Position numbers and translations under genes: made by a program. This document shows positions 22,934 through 32,877 of a DNA stretch of 38,042 nt, piece by piece. The notes beneath the pieces are model-generated. The model was not told the DNA's origin. It ran no database searches and worked only from the letters and a program-made list of their open reading frames with translations. The stretch is from Streptomyces thermovulgaris (GTDB taxonomy: Bacteria; Actinomycetota; Actinomycetes; Streptomycetales; Streptomycetaceae): contig NZ_MUME01000157.1 in the NCBI RefSeq assembly GCF_002155915.1, positions 1 to 38,042 of the forward strand, read 5' to 3'. Numbering within the stretch: the first letter of the stretch is position 1; each line of letters begins with the position of its first letter.

Positions 22934-23362
22934 ATGACAGCGAAGATCGCCTACGACGACGTCGAGGTCGGCACCGAGCTTCCGGCCCGGACCTTCCCCG
23001 TGACGCGCGCCACCCTCGTCCGGTACGCGGGCGCCTCCGGGGACTTCAACCCCATCCACTGGAACGAGCGGTTCGCCAAGGAGGTCGGACTGCCGGACGT
23101 GATCGCGCACGGCATGTTCACCATGGCCGAGGCGATCCGCGTCGTCACCGACTGGGTCGGCGACCCCGGCGCGGTCGTCGAGTACGGCGTCCGCTTCACC
23201 AAGCCCGTCGTCGTCCCGGACGACGACAAGGGAGCCGTGATCGAGGTCTCCGGCAAGGTGGGGGCCAAGCTCGACGACAACACCGTGCGGGTCGACCTGA
23301 CCGCCGTCAGCGGCGGACAGAAGGTCCTCGGAATGTCCCGGGCGCTCGTCCGCCTGGCCTGA
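22934..23362 (+). CDS. HadB-like MaoC dehydratase, catalytic subunit
   Basis: The 142-residue protein carries the hydratase-2 motif GDFNPIHWNERFAKEVGLPDVIAHGMF, with the catalytic Asp and His. With the preceding HadA-like subunit it would dehydrate (R)-3-hydroxyacyl-thioesters. Start: the ATG at 22934 has GAGG six bases upstream; an earlier ATG at 22922 overlaps the upstream stop (ATGA) but its SD is too close. The two genes are certainly co-translated. Confidence 0.88.
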   Translation: MTAKIAYDDVEVGTELPARTFPVTRATLVRYAGASGDFNPIHWNERFAKEVGLPDVIAHGMFTMAEAIRVVTDWVGDPGAVVEYGVRFTKPVVVPDDDKGAVIEVSGKVGAKLDDNTVRVDLTAVSGGQKVLGMSRALVRLA

Positions 23363-23560
23363 CCCCATCGCCCGGCCGAACTCCACCGCCCGCCCGGCCC
23401 CACCGCGGGCGAGCCGCCGGCGCGCGGTGCGTCGCACCGCCGTACGAAGCCGTGCGCACCGGCGGGAAACAGCCGGAAGCGGCAGGAAGCAGCAGGAAGC
23501 GGTGCGGGTGGTGCGGGGCGGTACGGGGCCGCTCCGAAGGGGTCTCGTAGTCTTGGGCGC
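23363..23560. other. Intergenic region before murB with GGAAGCGG repeats
   Basis: About 200 bp. Contains short repeated units CCGGAAGCGGCA, AGGAAGCAGC and AGGAAGCGGT around 23471-23510 and a TAGTCT box at 23548-23553, only 7 bp before the murB GTG. Confidence 0.45.
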
Positions 23561-24616
23561 GTGCAGGAACTCCATGACGCGCCCCTCGCTCCGCTGACCA
23601 CCTTCCGGCTGGGCGGCCCCGCGACCCGGCTGATCACCGCGACCACCGACGACGAGGTGATCGAGACCGTCCGCCGGGCCGACGCCGACGGCACGCCGCT
23701 GCTGCTCATCGGCGGCGGCTCCAACCTGGTCATCGGGGACAAGGGCTTCGACGGCACCGCCCTGCGCATCGCCACCCGCGGGTTCGACCTCGACGGGACG
23801 ACGCTGGAGCTGGCCGCCGGCGAGGTCTGGACCGACGCGGTGGCCCGCACCGTCGAGGCCGGCCTCGCGGGCATCGAGTGCCTGTCCGGCATTCCCGGTT
23901 CCGCCGGCGCGACCCCGATCCAGAACGTCGGGGCGTACGGCCAGGAGGTCTCCTCCACCCTCACCGAGGTCGTCGCCTACGACCGCCGGGAGGGCAGGAC
24001 GGTGACCCTGACGAACGAGGAGTGCGCCTTCTCCTACCGTCACAGCCGCTTCAAGGCCGACCCCGAACGGTACGTCGTCCTGCGTGTCCGCTTCGCCCTC
24101 GAGGACGCGGACGGGCTGTCGGCGCCCCTCCGGTACGCCGAGACCGCCCGTGTCCTCGGCGTCGAGGTGGGCGACCGGGTGCCGCTCGCCACCGCCCGTG
24201 ACGCGGTGCTGAAGCTGCGCGCCGGCAAGGGCATGGTGCTGGACCCCGAGGACCACGACACCTGGTCGGCCGGCTCCTTCTTCACCAACCCGATCCTCAC
24301 CGACGCCGACTTCGCCGCCCTGCGCGCACGCGTGAGAAAGCGGCTGGGCGAGGGCGTCGAGCCGCCCGCCTACCCGGCGGGGGAGGGCTTCACCAAGACC
24401 TCCGCGGCCTGGCTGATCGACAAGGCCGGCTTCACCAAGGGCTACGGCACCGGCCCGGCCCGCATCTCCACCAAGCACACCCTCGCCCTCACCAACCGCG
24501 GCGGTGCGACCACCGAGGACCTGCTGGCCCTGGCCCGCGAGGTCGTGGCCGGCGTCCGCGAGGCCTTCGGCGTCACCCTGGTCAACGAGCCGGTGATGGT
24601 GGGCGTGAGCCTGTAG
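23561..24616 (+). CDS. murB: UDP-N-acetylenolpyruvoylglucosamine reductase
   Basis: The 351-residue FAD enzyme reduces UDP-GlcNAc-enolpyruvate to UDP-MurNAc with NADPH in the cytoplasm, an essential peptidoglycan step. The FAD-binding region has LTTFRLGGPA, LLIGGGSNLVI (GGGSNL) and GIPGSAGATPIQNVGAYGQEV. The catalytic Ser lies in SAGSFFTNP and the C-terminal Glu in NEPVMVG. Length and order are normal (type I MurB). No SD is visible before the GTG and a TAGTCT -10-like box ends 7 bp upstream, so the transcript may be leaderless. It is followed by a hairpin at 24622-24641. Confidence 0.95.
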   Translation: MQELHDAPLAPLTTFRLGGPATRLITATTDDEVIETVRRADADGTPLLLIGGGSNLVIGDKGFDGTALRIATRGFDLDGTTLELAAGEVWTDAVARTVEAGLAGIECLSGIPGSAGATPIQNVGAYGQEVSSTLTEVVAYDRREGRTVTLTNEECAFSYRHSRFKADPERYVVLRVRFALEDADGLSAPLRYAETARVLGVEVGDRVPLATARDAVLKLRAGKGMVLDPEDHDTWSAGSFFTNPILTDADFAALRARVRKRLGEGVEPPAYPAGEGFTKTSAAWLIDKAGFTKGYGTGPARISTKHTLALTNRGGATTEDLLALAREVVAGVREAFGVTLVNEPVMVGVSL

Positions 24617-24621
24617 GCGCC

Positions 24622-24641
24622 GCGACCGCCCGCGCGGTCGC
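24622..24641. terminator. Hairpin between murB and add
   Basis: GCGACCGC/GCGGTCGC 8-bp stem with a 4-nt loop between two convergent genes. Confidence 0.55.
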
Positions 24642-24689
24642 CCAGCGCACGCGGCCCGCCGCCGCGCCCCGGCCACGGCGCCCCCTGCG

Positions 24690-25754
24690 TCAGCTCGCCA
24701 GCCAGTCGTCCACCCCCGCCAGCAGCCGCTTCCTCACGTCCTCCGGGGCCGCCGAGGCGCGGATCGACTGGCGGGCCAGCTCCGCCAGTTCGGCGTCCGT
24801 GAAACCGTGGTGGCGGCGGGCGATCTCGTACTGGGCGGCCAGACGGGAGCCGAACAGCAGGGGGTCGTCGGCGCCCAGGGCCACCGGGACGCCGGCCTCG
24901 AAGAACGTGCGCAGGGGGACCTCCTCCGGCTTGTCGTACACCCCCAGCGCCACATTCGACGCCGGACACACCTCGCAGGTCACGCCCCGGTCGGCCAGGC
25001 GCCGCAGCAGCTGCGGGTCCTCCGCCGCGCGCACCCCGTGGCCCACCCGGTGGGCCTGGAGGTCGTCCAGGCAGTCGCGGACCGAGGCCGGGCCGGCCAG
25101 CTCGCCGCCGTGCGGCGCCGCGAACAGGCCGCCGGCCCGCGCGATCGCGAACGCCCGGTCGAAGTCCCGTGCCATGCCCCGGCGTTCGTCGTTCGACAGC
25201 CCGAAGCCGACCACACCGCGGTCCCGGTAGCGCACGGCCAGCCGGGCCAGCGTGCGCGCGTCCAGGGGATGTCTCATCCGGTTCGCGGCGACCAGCACCC
25301 GCATGCCCAGGCCGGTCTCGCGCGACGTCGTCTCCACCGCGTCCAGGATGATCTCCAGCGCCGGGATCAGCCCGCCCAGACGCGGGGCGTACGAGGTCGG
25401 GTCGACCTGGATCTCCAGCCAGCCCGAGCCGTCCTTGATGTCCTCCTCGGCGGCCTCCCGCACCAGCCGCTGGATGTCCTCCGGCCTGCGCAGACAGGAG
25501 CGCGCCGCGTCGTACAGCCGCTGGAAGCGGAACCAGCCCCGCTCGTCCGTCGCCCGCAGCTTCGGCGGCTCCCCGCTGACCAGGGCCTCCGTCAGGGTCT
25601 CGGGCAGCCGTACGCCGTACTTGTCGGCCAGCTCCAGCAGGGTGGAGGGCCGCATCGACCCGGTGAAGTGCAGGTGCAGATGGGCTTTCGGCAGCTCGGA
25701 GACATCACGTGCACGCGGGGGGTTCGGGGAGAGTCCCTCTGATGAGCGCAACAT
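24690..25754 (-). CDS. add: Adenosine deaminase
   Basis: The 354-residue zinc enzyme deaminates adenosine and deoxyadenosine to inosine forms (purine salvage). The metal/active-site motifs are ELPKAHLHLHFTGSM (HxH), FAAPHGGELAGP (His-Gly-Gly-Glu), HRVGHGVRA and ALGADDPLLFG (Asp-Asp). The ATG at 25754 gives the usual length; SD is weak there, and a longer GTG reading from 25829 adds an unconserved, charged tail and is less likely. It is convergent with murB and lies downstream of aspC on the same strand, separated by a hairpin at 25841-25874. Confidence 0.92.
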   Translation of the reverse strand: MLRSSEGLSPNPPRARDVSELPKAHLHLHFTGSMRPSTLLELADKYGVRLPETLTEALVSGEPPKLRATDERGWFRFQRLYDAARSCLRRPEDIQRLVREAAEEDIKDGSGWLEIQVDPTSYAPRLGGLIPALEIILDAVETTSRETGLGMRVLVAANRMRHPLDARTLARLAVRYRDRGVVGFGLSNDERRGMARDFDRAFAIARAGGLFAAPHGGELAGPASVRDCLDDLQAHRVGHGVRAAEDPQLLRRLADRGVTCEVCPASNVALGVYDKPEEVPLRTFFEAGVPVALGADDPLLFGSRLAAQYEIARRHHGFTDAELAELARQSIRASAAPEDVRKRLLAGVDDWLAS

Positions 25755-25840
25755 TCCAGGATCGTGCCGCACCTCCCGCGCGTCCCGGTAGCGGTTTCCC
25801 CTTTCGTGGTCTTGCTCGCACACCTGCACATACGAAGGAG

Positions 25841-25874
25841 CCCACCGCCCGCACTCAGGCGAACGGGCGGCGGG
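25841..25874 (-). terminator. aspC terminator
   Basis: CCCACCGCCCG and CGGGCGGCGGG form an 11-bp stem with one mismatch, about 37 bp beyond the aspC stop. Confidence 0.5.
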
Positions 25875-25910
25875 CCCGCGGAGGGAGGGAAGGCCCCGGA
25901 GGGGCGGACC

Positions 25911-27137
<1,227 letters not shown>

Positions 27138-27465
27138 GCCGTCCATCGTTTCAGACCGGAAACGGCGGCGGCACCTCGGTTCGCCCACCGGACGCCCGCC
27201 GGCCTCTGCCCCGGGGCCGCTCCGTCTCCGCTCTGCTTCGGCTCCGTCCTCGCTCTGTCCTCCGCGTTGTCCCCGCCCGCGGGACCGCTCGGTTTCCGCC
27301 TCCGGGACCGTCCGGTTTCCGCCCGCGGGGCACTGTCGGGGGCTTTCCGTTCGACGACCGGCGCCGGACCACGTACACTCTCACCTCGTTGGCCTTCAGC
27401 AGCCGTCGACCAGCCTGGTGCACATCGAGCATCCGGTCGGATGCGGTACGTTGGGGGGCACACAA
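27138..27465. other. Intergenic region aspC/tRNA-Trp
   Basis: About 330 bp. It holds a 20-bp imperfect direct repeat (27281-27300 and 27304-27323; GGGACCG...CGGTTTCCGCC) of unknown meaning, the aspC promoter area and a candidate promoter for tRNA-Trp at 27350-27379. Confidence 0.5.
27350..27379 (+). promoter_or_regulatory. Candidate promoter for tRNA-Trp/secE
   Basis: TTCGAC (27350-27355) and TACACT (27374-27379) with an 18-bp spacer, about 80 bp before tRNA-Trp. Confidence 0.45.
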
Positions 27466-27538
27466 AGGGTCGTAGCTCAATTGGTAGAGCACTGGTCTCC
27501 AAAACCAGCGGTTGGGGGTTCGAGTCCCTCCGGCCCTG
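27466..27538 (+). tRNA. tRNA-Trp (anticodon CCA)
   Basis: 73 nt. Acceptor AGGGTCG pairs with CGGCCCT (one T-G pair). Anticodon stem CTGGT/ACCAG encloses CTCCAAA, giving CCA. It precedes secE as in other Streptomyces and many other bacteria. Confidence 0.97.
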
Positions 27539-27645
27539 CTCCACACACCACCGCCAGGGTGTGTGCGTATGTACGTACATCGATGCACCGCCGTGCGGCT
27601 CGACCGGGCGCGGCACGGCCACGACCCGGAATCAGGTGAGGACGA

Positions 27646-27933
27646 ATGACGGACGCCGTGGGCTCCATCGACACGCCTGATGCCCAGGACGAGGTGCCGG
27701 AGTCCAAGAAGAAGCCGCGCAGGGGCGGCAAGCGCGCCAAGAAGGGGCCGCTGAAGCGCCTTGCCCTCTTCTACCGCCAGATCATCGCGGAACTCCGCAA
27801 GGTTGTCTGGCCCACTCGCAACCAGCTGACGACGTACGCCACCGTGGTGATTGTCTTCGTCGTCATCATGATCGCCATGGTGACCGTGATTGACTATGGG
27901 CTTGACCAGGCGGCCAAGTACGTCTTCGGCTGA
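27646..27933 (+). CDS. secE: Preprotein translocase subunit SecE
   Basis: The 95-residue protein has a basic N-terminal extension ([16 protein letters not shown]), the conserved [24 protein letters not shown] amphipathic region and one C-terminal membrane helix ([25 protein letters not shown]). It clamps SecY in the SecYEG channel. The single-helix form is standard for Gram-positive bacteria. GAGGA precedes the ATG. It is the first protein gene of the secE-nusG unit. Confidence 0.97.
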   Translation: MTDAVGSIDTPDAQDEVPESKKKPRRGGKRAKKGPLKRLALFYRQIIAELRKVVWPTRNQLTTYATVVIVFVVIMIAMVTVIDYGLDQAAKYVFG

Positions 27934-27945
27934 GCCAAGAGCGAA

Positions 27946-27968
27946 GGGCGCCGTGGTACCCGGCGCCC
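27946..27968 (+). terminator. Hairpin between secE and nusG
   Basis: GGGCGCCG/CGGCGCCC with a 7-nt loop followed by CTTT. Probably an attenuating or processing site, since nusG follows closely. Confidence 0.45.
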
Positions 27969-28013
27969 CTTTGGCATGTTCCACCCCCATGTATCCAGGA
28001 AGAAGCAGCCACC

Positions 28014-28787
28014 GTGTCTGACCCGAACCTGAACGACGCCATCGAGCCGACCGAGTCCGTGGATGACGAGCTCGACACCGTCGAGGGTGCGGACGAGGTC
28101 GACGAGACCAAGGCTGCCGAGGGCGGGACGCCCGAGGGAGAGGCCGCCGAGGAGGAGGCGAAGGCCGAGTCGGACCCGGTCGCCAAACTCCGCGAGGAAC
28201 TGAGCGCGCTGCCCGGCGAGTGGTACGTCATCCACACCTACGCCGGCTACGAGAAGCGGGTGAAGGCCAACCTGGAGCAGCGTGCCGTCTCGCTGAACGT
28301 CGAGGACCTCATCTACCAGGCCGAGGTCCCCGAGGAGGAGATCGTCCAGATCAAGAACGGCGAGCGCAAGACCGTCCGGCAGAACAAGCTGCCCGGCTAC
28401 GTGCTCGTCCGGATGGAGCTGACGGACCAGTCCTGGGGCGCCGTCCGCCACACCCCGGGTGTCACCGGCTTCGTGGGGGACGCCTTCAACCCGTACCCGC
28501 TGACGCTCGACGAGGTCGTGAAGATGCTCGCCCCGGAGGCCGAGGAGCGGGCCGCCCGCGAGGCCGCCGAGGCCGAGGGCAAGCCGCTTCCGCCGCGCAA
28601 GGTCGAGGTCCAGGTGCTGGACTTCGAGGTCGGCGACTCGGTCACCGTCACCGACGGCCCGTTCGCCACGCTGCAGGCGACGATCAACGAGATCAACCCC
28701 GACGCGAAGAAGGTCAAGGGCCTGGTGGAGATCTTCGGCCGCGAGACGCCGGTCGAGCTCTCCTTCGACCAGATCCAGAAGAACTAG
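28014..28787 (+). CDS. nusG: Transcription termination/antitermination factor NusG
   Basis: The 257-residue factor binds RNA polymerase and links it to Rho or the ribosome. An acidic N-terminal extension (about 1-62), typical of high-G+C actinomycetes, precedes the NGN domain ([51 protein letters not shown]). The C-terminal KOW domain follows ([24 protein letters not shown] to [12 protein letters not shown]). GTG start with AGGAAGA upstream. Normally rplK follows closely; here 1.4 kb and an opposite gene intervene. Confidence 0.96.
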   Translation: MSDPNLNDAIEPTESVDDELDTVEGADEVDETKAAEGGTPEGEAAEEEAKAESDPVAKLREELSALPGEWYVIHTYAGYEKRVKANLEQRAVSLNVEDLIYQAEVPEEEIVQIKNGERKTVRQNKLPGYVLVRMELTDQSWGAVRHTPGVTGFVGDAFNPYPLTLDEVVKMLAPEAEERAAREAAEAEGKPLPPRKVEVQVLDFEVGDSVTVTDGPFATLQATINEINPDAKKVKGLVEIFGRETPVELSFDQIQKN

Positions 28788-28832
28788 TCCGGCCGGGTCC
28801 GGAAAGGACCGGTCGCACGCCCGCCCGCCTCC

Positions 28833-28863
28833 GCCCCTGCCGGCGTCTCCCGCCGGCAGGGGC
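28833..28863. terminator. Bidirectional terminator behind nusG
   Basis: Perfect 13-bp stem GCCCCTGCCGGCG with its complement and TCTCC loop, between nusG and the convergent beta-helix gene. Confidence 0.8.
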
Positions 28864-28916
28864 GTTGTGCGTACGGGTCGTGTGCTCCGAGGGGGCTCCC
28901 GCGGGCCGCGGCCGGA

Positions 28917-29822
28917 TCAGCCCGCGCAGCCGGGCACCGGGCTCGGGCTGGTGCTGCAGTTGTTCGGGGTGTTGCCGGCGACCACGGTGGACTGCAGGGT
29001 CACGATGCCGTTGTTGTTGTAGATGCCGCCGGGGTTGTTGTTGGCGGCCTGGTTCTGGCTGACGTTGCTGAAGGACACCGTGGTGGTGCCGCCGGGGACG
29101 GTGGGGACACCGGTGGCGATGCCGCCGCCGGTCTGCGCGGTGTTGTCCACGAGGTTGCTGGTGGTGATGGTCAGCGTTCCGATGCTGGCGATGCCGCCGC
29201 CCGCGCCGCCCGCCGTATTCCTGCTGATCTGCGAGGACCTGACGGTCAGTGTGCCGTTGTTCACCAGGCCGCCGCCGTTCTGGGTCGAGGAGTTGTCCCT
29301 GACGACGCTCTCGCTCACATGCGCCTGGGAACCGCTGGCCACCCCGATGCCGCCGCCGAAGGCGGCGGTGTTGTCCCGGATCACACTGCAGTCGACGGTC
29401 AGGGTGCCGTTGCCGGTGACGAGGATGCCGCCGCCGTCGCTGCTCAGGACGGCGCTCCCGGCGGCGTCGCCGTTGGCGATGGTGGTCGTGCGCAGCGTCA
29501 GATTGCCGCCGTCGACGGTGAGGATGCGGAAGGAACCCGCGGTGCGGGTGATGGTCGCGTGGTTGCCGTTGATGACGATCGGCGAGGTGATGCTGGGCAG
29601 TTCGGAGGTCAGGGCATAGGTGCAGCGGGCCGTCAGCTTGAGCGTGTCGGTCCCCGGGGTGCTGTTGGCCGTGGTGATGGCCGTGCGCAGGGCGGTCTGG
29701 CTGCATGCCACGGTGTGCGTCTTGGCCGAGGCGGAGGGGGCCAGTGCGAGGGGCGCCAGCGTGGCGGTCATGCCTATGCAGAGCACGTGAGCGGTGCGAA
29801 CGGAAAACGCACGGGTGAACAT
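28917..29822 (-). CDS. Secreted right-handed parallel beta-helix protein
   Basis: The 301-residue precursor begins MFTRAFSVRTAHVLCIGMTATLAPLALAPSASA with a Sec signal peptide cleaved after ASA. The mature part has tandem coils typical of a right-handed beta-helix: NGGGLVNNGTLTVRSSQIS, AGGGIASIGTLTITTSNLV and GGGIATGVPT, with an N/G/T-rich composition. Such surface or secreted proteins may act on or bind polysaccharide (some relatives are pectate-lyase-like), but no catalytic residues can be assigned. AAGGAG precedes the ATG. The gene lies in antisense orientation between nusG and rplK, which are usually adjacent. Confidence 0.8.
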   Translation of the reverse strand: MFTRAFSVRTAHVLCIGMTATLAPLALAPSASAKTHTVACSQTALRTAITTANSTPGTDTLKLTARCTYALTSELPSITSPIVINGNHATITRTAGSFRILTVDGGNLTLRTTTIANGDAAGSAVLSSDGGGILVTGNGTLTVDCSVIRDNTAAFGGGIGVASGSQAHVSESVVRDNSSTQNGGGLVNNGTLTVRSSQISRNTAGGAGGGIASIGTLTITTSNLVDNTAQTGGGIATGVPTVPGGTTTVSFSNVSQNQAANNNPGGIYNNNGIVTLQSTVVAGNTPNNCSTSPSPVPGCAG

Positions 29823-29999
29823 GTCACTCCTTCTGAAGTCGCGCCCGCCGCGGGCGTGACGGTTCACAAGGCCGTGGGCGCCGCGGACAGGGGGGCTGTC
29901 AGCGAAGGAGGTCCCCTGGGACACGCCGGTTCTCTCTGAATTCCTCCTGATTTACACCTGATGGTCCTTTGCGATGCGTCCGATGGGCGGATCACGGAC

Positions 30000-30045
30000 G
30001 GACCGGTGCACCGGCCGGCGGAAGGGCCGGCCGGTGCGCTGGTCC
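30000..30045. terminator. Strong hairpin upstream of rplK
   Basis: GCACCGGCCGGC/GCCGGCCGGTGC (12 bp exact), extended by GGACC/GGTCC with wobble pairs between, loop about 6 nt. It insulates rplK from the beta-helix gene side, or is a relic of the old nusG-rplK spacer. Confidence 0.5.
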
Positions 30046-30094
30046 GCCCGCCGCCCGCCGCTGCGAGGGCCGCTTGCCGCGCTGACCTCGTGAT

Positions 30095-30124
30095 TTCAGG
30101 TCCTGAGGGAGCAGGGGCTATCGT
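30095..30124 (+). promoter_or_regulatory. Candidate rplK promoter
   Basis: TTCAGG (30095) and TATCGT (30119) with an 18-bp spacer, about 95 bp upstream of the rplK ATG. The match to the housekeeping consensus is moderate. Confidence 0.35.
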
Positions 30125-30220
30125 GGTGCGGTATGCCGTCTGCGGGATCATGCACCGAGCGGGAGCAGGTCGAAGGCGCGGATGGCACTCAACCTCTCAG
30201 CAAGGACCCGGAGAGAGAGC

Positions 30221-30655
30221 ATGCCTCCCAAGAAGAAGAAGGTCACGGGGCTCATCAAGCTCCAGATCCAGGCCGGTGCCGCCAACCCGGCCCCGCCGGT
30301 CGGCCCCGCGCTGGGTCAGCACGGCGTCAACATCATGGAGTTCTGCAAGGCCTACAACGCCGCGACCGAGTCGCAGCGTGGCTGGGTGATCCCGGTGGAG
30401 ATCACGGTCTACGAGGACCGTTCCTTCACCTTCGTCACCAAGACTCCGCCGGCCGCCAAGATGATCCTCAGGGCCGCGGGCGTGGAGAAGGGCTCCGGCG
30501 AGCCGCACAAGACCAAGGTCGCCAAGATCACCCGGGCGCAGGTCCGCGAGATCGCTCAGACCAAGATGCCCGACCTCAACGCCAACGACCTGGACGCCGC
30601 CGAGAAGATCATCGCTGGTACCGCCCGCTCCATGGGCGTCACCATCGAGGGCTGA
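30221..30655 (+). CDS. rplK: 50S ribosomal protein L11
   Basis: The 144-residue L11 binds 23S rRNA at the GTPase centre; it is the target region of thiostrepton and is needed for RelA activation in Streptomyces. The N-terminal [41 protein letters not shown] and C-terminal [12 protein letters not shown] are standard. ATG 30221 is preceded by GGAGAGAGA. It forms an operon with rplA. Confidence 0.97.
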   Translation: MPPKKKKVTGLIKLQIQAGAANPAPPVGPALGQHGVNIMEFCKAYNAATESQRGWVIPVEITVYEDRSFTFVTKTPPAAKMILRAAGVEKGSGEPHKTKVAKITRAQVREIAQTKMPDLNANDLDAAEKIIAGTARSMGVTIEG

Positions 30656-30684
30656 GCCCCGGCACCCCAACCCCGTAGCACCCA

Positions 30685-30704
30685 TGCGGCCGCAGGAGGC
30701 CGCA
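30685..30704 (+). promoter_or_regulatory. Hairpin in the rplK-rplA spacer
   Basis: TGCGGCC/GGCCGCA 7-bp stem with a 6-nt loop in the 107-nt spacer. L1 autoregulation sites lie in such spacers or leaders in other bacteria; an identity as L1 site is not shown. Confidence 0.35.
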
Positions 30705-30762
30705 CGTGGCAGGGCCTGCTCGGCCCGGACCACGACTCCTTTCGGACCACACAGGAGCAGTT

Positions 30763-31488
30763 GTGAGCAAGCGCAGCAAGGCTCTCCGCGCTGCGGACGC
30801 CAAGGTCGACCGGAACAGGCTGTACGCCCCGCTCGAGGCCGTCCGTCTCGCCAAGGAGACCTCCACGACCAAGTTCGACGCCACCGTCGAGGTCGCCCTC
30901 CGTCTGGGTGTCGACCCGCGCAAGGCCGACCAGATGGTCCGTGGCACCGTGAACCTTCCGCACGGCACCGGCAAGACCGCCCGGGTCCTGGTCTTCGCGA
31001 CCGGTGAGCGTGCCGAGGCCGCGCGTGCCGCGGGCGCCGACATCGTCGGTGCCGACGAGCTGATCGAGGAGGTGGCGAACGGCCGCCTGGACTTCGACGC
31101 CGTCGTCGCCACCCCGGACCTCATGGGCAAGGTCGGCCGCCTCGGCCGCGTCCTGGGTCCGCGTGGTCTGATGCCGAACCCGAAGACCGGCACGGTCACC
31201 CCGGACACCGCCAAGGCCGTGTCCGACATCAAGGGCGGCAAGATCGAGTTCCGTGTGGACAAGCACGCGAACCTGCACTTCATCATCGGCAAGACGTCCT
31301 TCGAGGACACCCAGCTGGTGGAGAACTACGGCGCCGCGCTGGAGGAGATCCTCCGTCTGAAGCCGTCCGCCGCCAAGGGCCGCTACATCAAGAAGGCCTC
31401 CATCACCACCACGATGGGCCCCGGCATCCCGGTCGACCCGAACCGCACCCGCAACCTTCTCGTCGAGGAGGACCCGGCCGCGGTCTGA
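30763..31488 (+). CDS. rplA: 50S ribosomal protein L1
   Basis: The 241-residue L1 forms the ribosomal L1 stalk that guides E-site tRNA and represses its own operon by binding mRNA. It shows [47 protein letters not shown] and [19 protein letters not shown] start with AGGAGCA upstream. A strong terminator with T-run follows. Confidence 0.97.
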   Translation: MSKRSKALRAADAKVDRNRLYAPLEAVRLAKETSTTKFDATVEVALRLGVDPRKADQMVRGTVNLPHGTGKTARVLVFATGERAEAARAAGADIVGADELIEEVANGRLDFDAVVATPDLMGKVGRLGRVLGPRGLMPNPKTGTVTPDTAKAVSDIKGGKIEFRVDKHANLHFIIGKTSFEDTQLVENYGAALEEILRLKPSAAKGRYIKKASITTTMGPGIPVDPNRTRNLLVEEDPAAV

Positions 31489-31512
31489 GCCTCCGGCTCA
31501 CCCCGTCGACGA

Positions 31513-31551
31513 CGAGCCCCGCGACCTTCCGGCGCGGGGCTCGCCCCTTTT
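31513..31551 (+). terminator. rplKA operon terminator
   Basis: CGAGCCCCGCG/CGCGGGGCTCG 11-bp stem followed by CCCCTTTT. Confidence 0.85.
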
Positions 31552-31644
31552 CCGGGCCCGCTTTTGCGGGTACGGCTTTCTCGCACGGCCGTCGGCGGCC
31601 TGCGCTAGCGTGAGGGCCACAGCCATGGCACAGGGGTGGGACGA

Positions 31645-32559
31645 ATGAAGAGCACGACCGCGCGCCGTACGACACTGCCGGTCGCGGTGGCGGCCGCGCT
31701 GACGGGAGTGACCGCGTGCGGCTTCGGCGGCCCTTCCCGGGGCCCGGACGGGGCCGGCGGGGCGGCGGAGCGGGACGCGGCGCGCATGAGCTCCATCGCG
31801 GCCCTGCGGTCCGCCGACGCCTCCACCGCCGAGGCCGACTCCGCCCGGGTGTCGATGACGACCAGCATCGGCACGCTGATGTCCATGAAGGGCAGCGGCA
31901 CCGTCGCCTGGGGCCGCGGTCTGACCGGCCGGCTCACGCTCACCTACACCGGCGGCACGGCCCTGGAGACGATGCGCCGGGTCGGGACCACCTCGATGGA
32001 GGCGCGGTACCTGCCCGACGCCTACTACGCGCGCATGGGCGACGTCTTCGCCGAGCAGGCGGGGGGCGGCAGGCACTGGATCCGGTACCGCTACGAGGAC
32101 CTCGGGCGGCTCGCGGGCGGCTCCGGCGCGTATCTGCGGGAGCAGCTGCGGAACTCCACCCCGAACCAGACGGTGAAGCTGCTGCTCGCCTCCGGCGACG
32201 TCAGGAGAGTGGGCGAGGCGACGATACGGGGCGAGCGCACCACCCACTACCGGGGCACGGTGAACATCGCCGACTTCGCCGGCAGGAGCTCGAACCTTCC
32301 CCGAAGCGAGCTGGAGGCCCTGCGCAGACAGCTCAGCCAGGCCGGTGTCACCACCGAGTCCATCGACCTGTGGATCAACGACCGGAGCCTTCTGGTCAAG
32401 AAGGTCGAGAGGGCCGACACGGCGGCCGGCACGATGACCAACACGGCGTACTACAGCGACTACGGCATCAAGGTCGCCGTCCAGGAGCCCCCGGCCGACG
32501 ACACGAGGGACTTCAAGGACCTGATGAGGACCCAGGGCTCCGCGGGCGGCGGCTCCTGA
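31645..32559 (+). CDS. LppX/LprG-like lipoprotein
   Basis: The 304-residue precursor has a basic n-region (MKSTTARRTTLP), a hydrophobic segment and lipobox VTAC (Cys about 25), so it is anchored to the outer face of the membrane. The mature part shows the LolA-like fold pattern with GTVAWGRGLTGRLTLTYTGG, YLPDAYYARMG and VDLWIND...-type strands. Actinobacterial LppX_LprAFG relatives carry lipids. Such lipoproteins occur between rplA and rplJ also in other Streptomyces. Start: ATG 31645 is favoured over GTG 31636. The function in Streptomyces is unknown. Confidence 0.8.
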   Translation: MKSTTARRTTLPVAVAAALTGVTACGFGGPSRGPDGAGGAAERDAARMSSIAALRSADASTAEADSARVSMTTSIGTLMSMKGSGTVAWGRGLTGRLTLTYTGGTALETMRRVGTTSMEARYLPDAYYARMGDVFAEQAGGGRHWIRYRYEDLGRLAGGSGAYLREQLRNSTPNQTVKLLLASGDVRRVGEATIRGERTTHYRGTVNIADFAGRSSNLPRSELEALRRQLSQAGVTTESIDLWINDRSLLVKKVERADTAAGTMTNTAYYSDYGIKVAVQEPPADDTRDFKDLMRTQGSAGGGS

Positions 32560-32603
32560 CCCCTGCTGCGCGACGGCCCCGCAGGGACGCCGCGGGAGCG
32601 GAT

Positions 32604-32633
32604 TTGCTCGGGGGCGCCCCGGTCTCGTACTCT
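32604..32633 (+). promoter_or_regulatory. rplJL promoter
   Basis: TTGCTC (32604-32609) and TACTCT (32628-32633), spacer 18 bp, lying just before the structured rplJ leader. Confidence 0.6.
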
Positions 32634-32640
32634 TCTGCGG

Positions 32641-32822
32641 AAGCCAGAGACCGCTGGTCGTTACCGCACGCTCGGACGAGGGTGCGGTGGCCGAAGGATC
32701 CGCTGAACTGCGGACGGCCCGCGCAGGTGACAGTGGAAGCACTCCCGGAGTGCACGCGATCGTGCCGCGTGCACGACCGGTCGAGCCCGCCCCGTGCGCC
32801 TGCGCCGGGGCGTTTCGTTTTC
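32641..32822 (+). ncRNA. L10 leader RNA with attenuator hairpin
   Basis: A structured leader of about 180 nt between the promoter and rplJ. It contains several pairing segments (CCAGAGACCGCTGG near 32644; GCACGC/GTGCACG-like arms) and ends in CGCCCCG (32788-32794)/CGGGGCG (32806-32812) followed by TTTCGTTTT. This is the layout of the L10 autoregulatory leader, where L10-L7/L12 binding controls read-through. The precise L10-binding motif was not modelled. Confidence 0.65.
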
Positions 32823-32877
32823 CCCAGTCCTCCTTCGGGTCCGCGCGGTCCGAATCACCCGGAAGGAGGCCGAGGCT

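Larger units (their letters stand above)
29823..30220. other. Intergenic region before rplK
   Basis: About 400 bp with the promoter of the beta-helix gene on the left, a strong hairpin at 30000-30045, and a candidate rplK promoter at 30095-30124. Confidence 0.55.
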
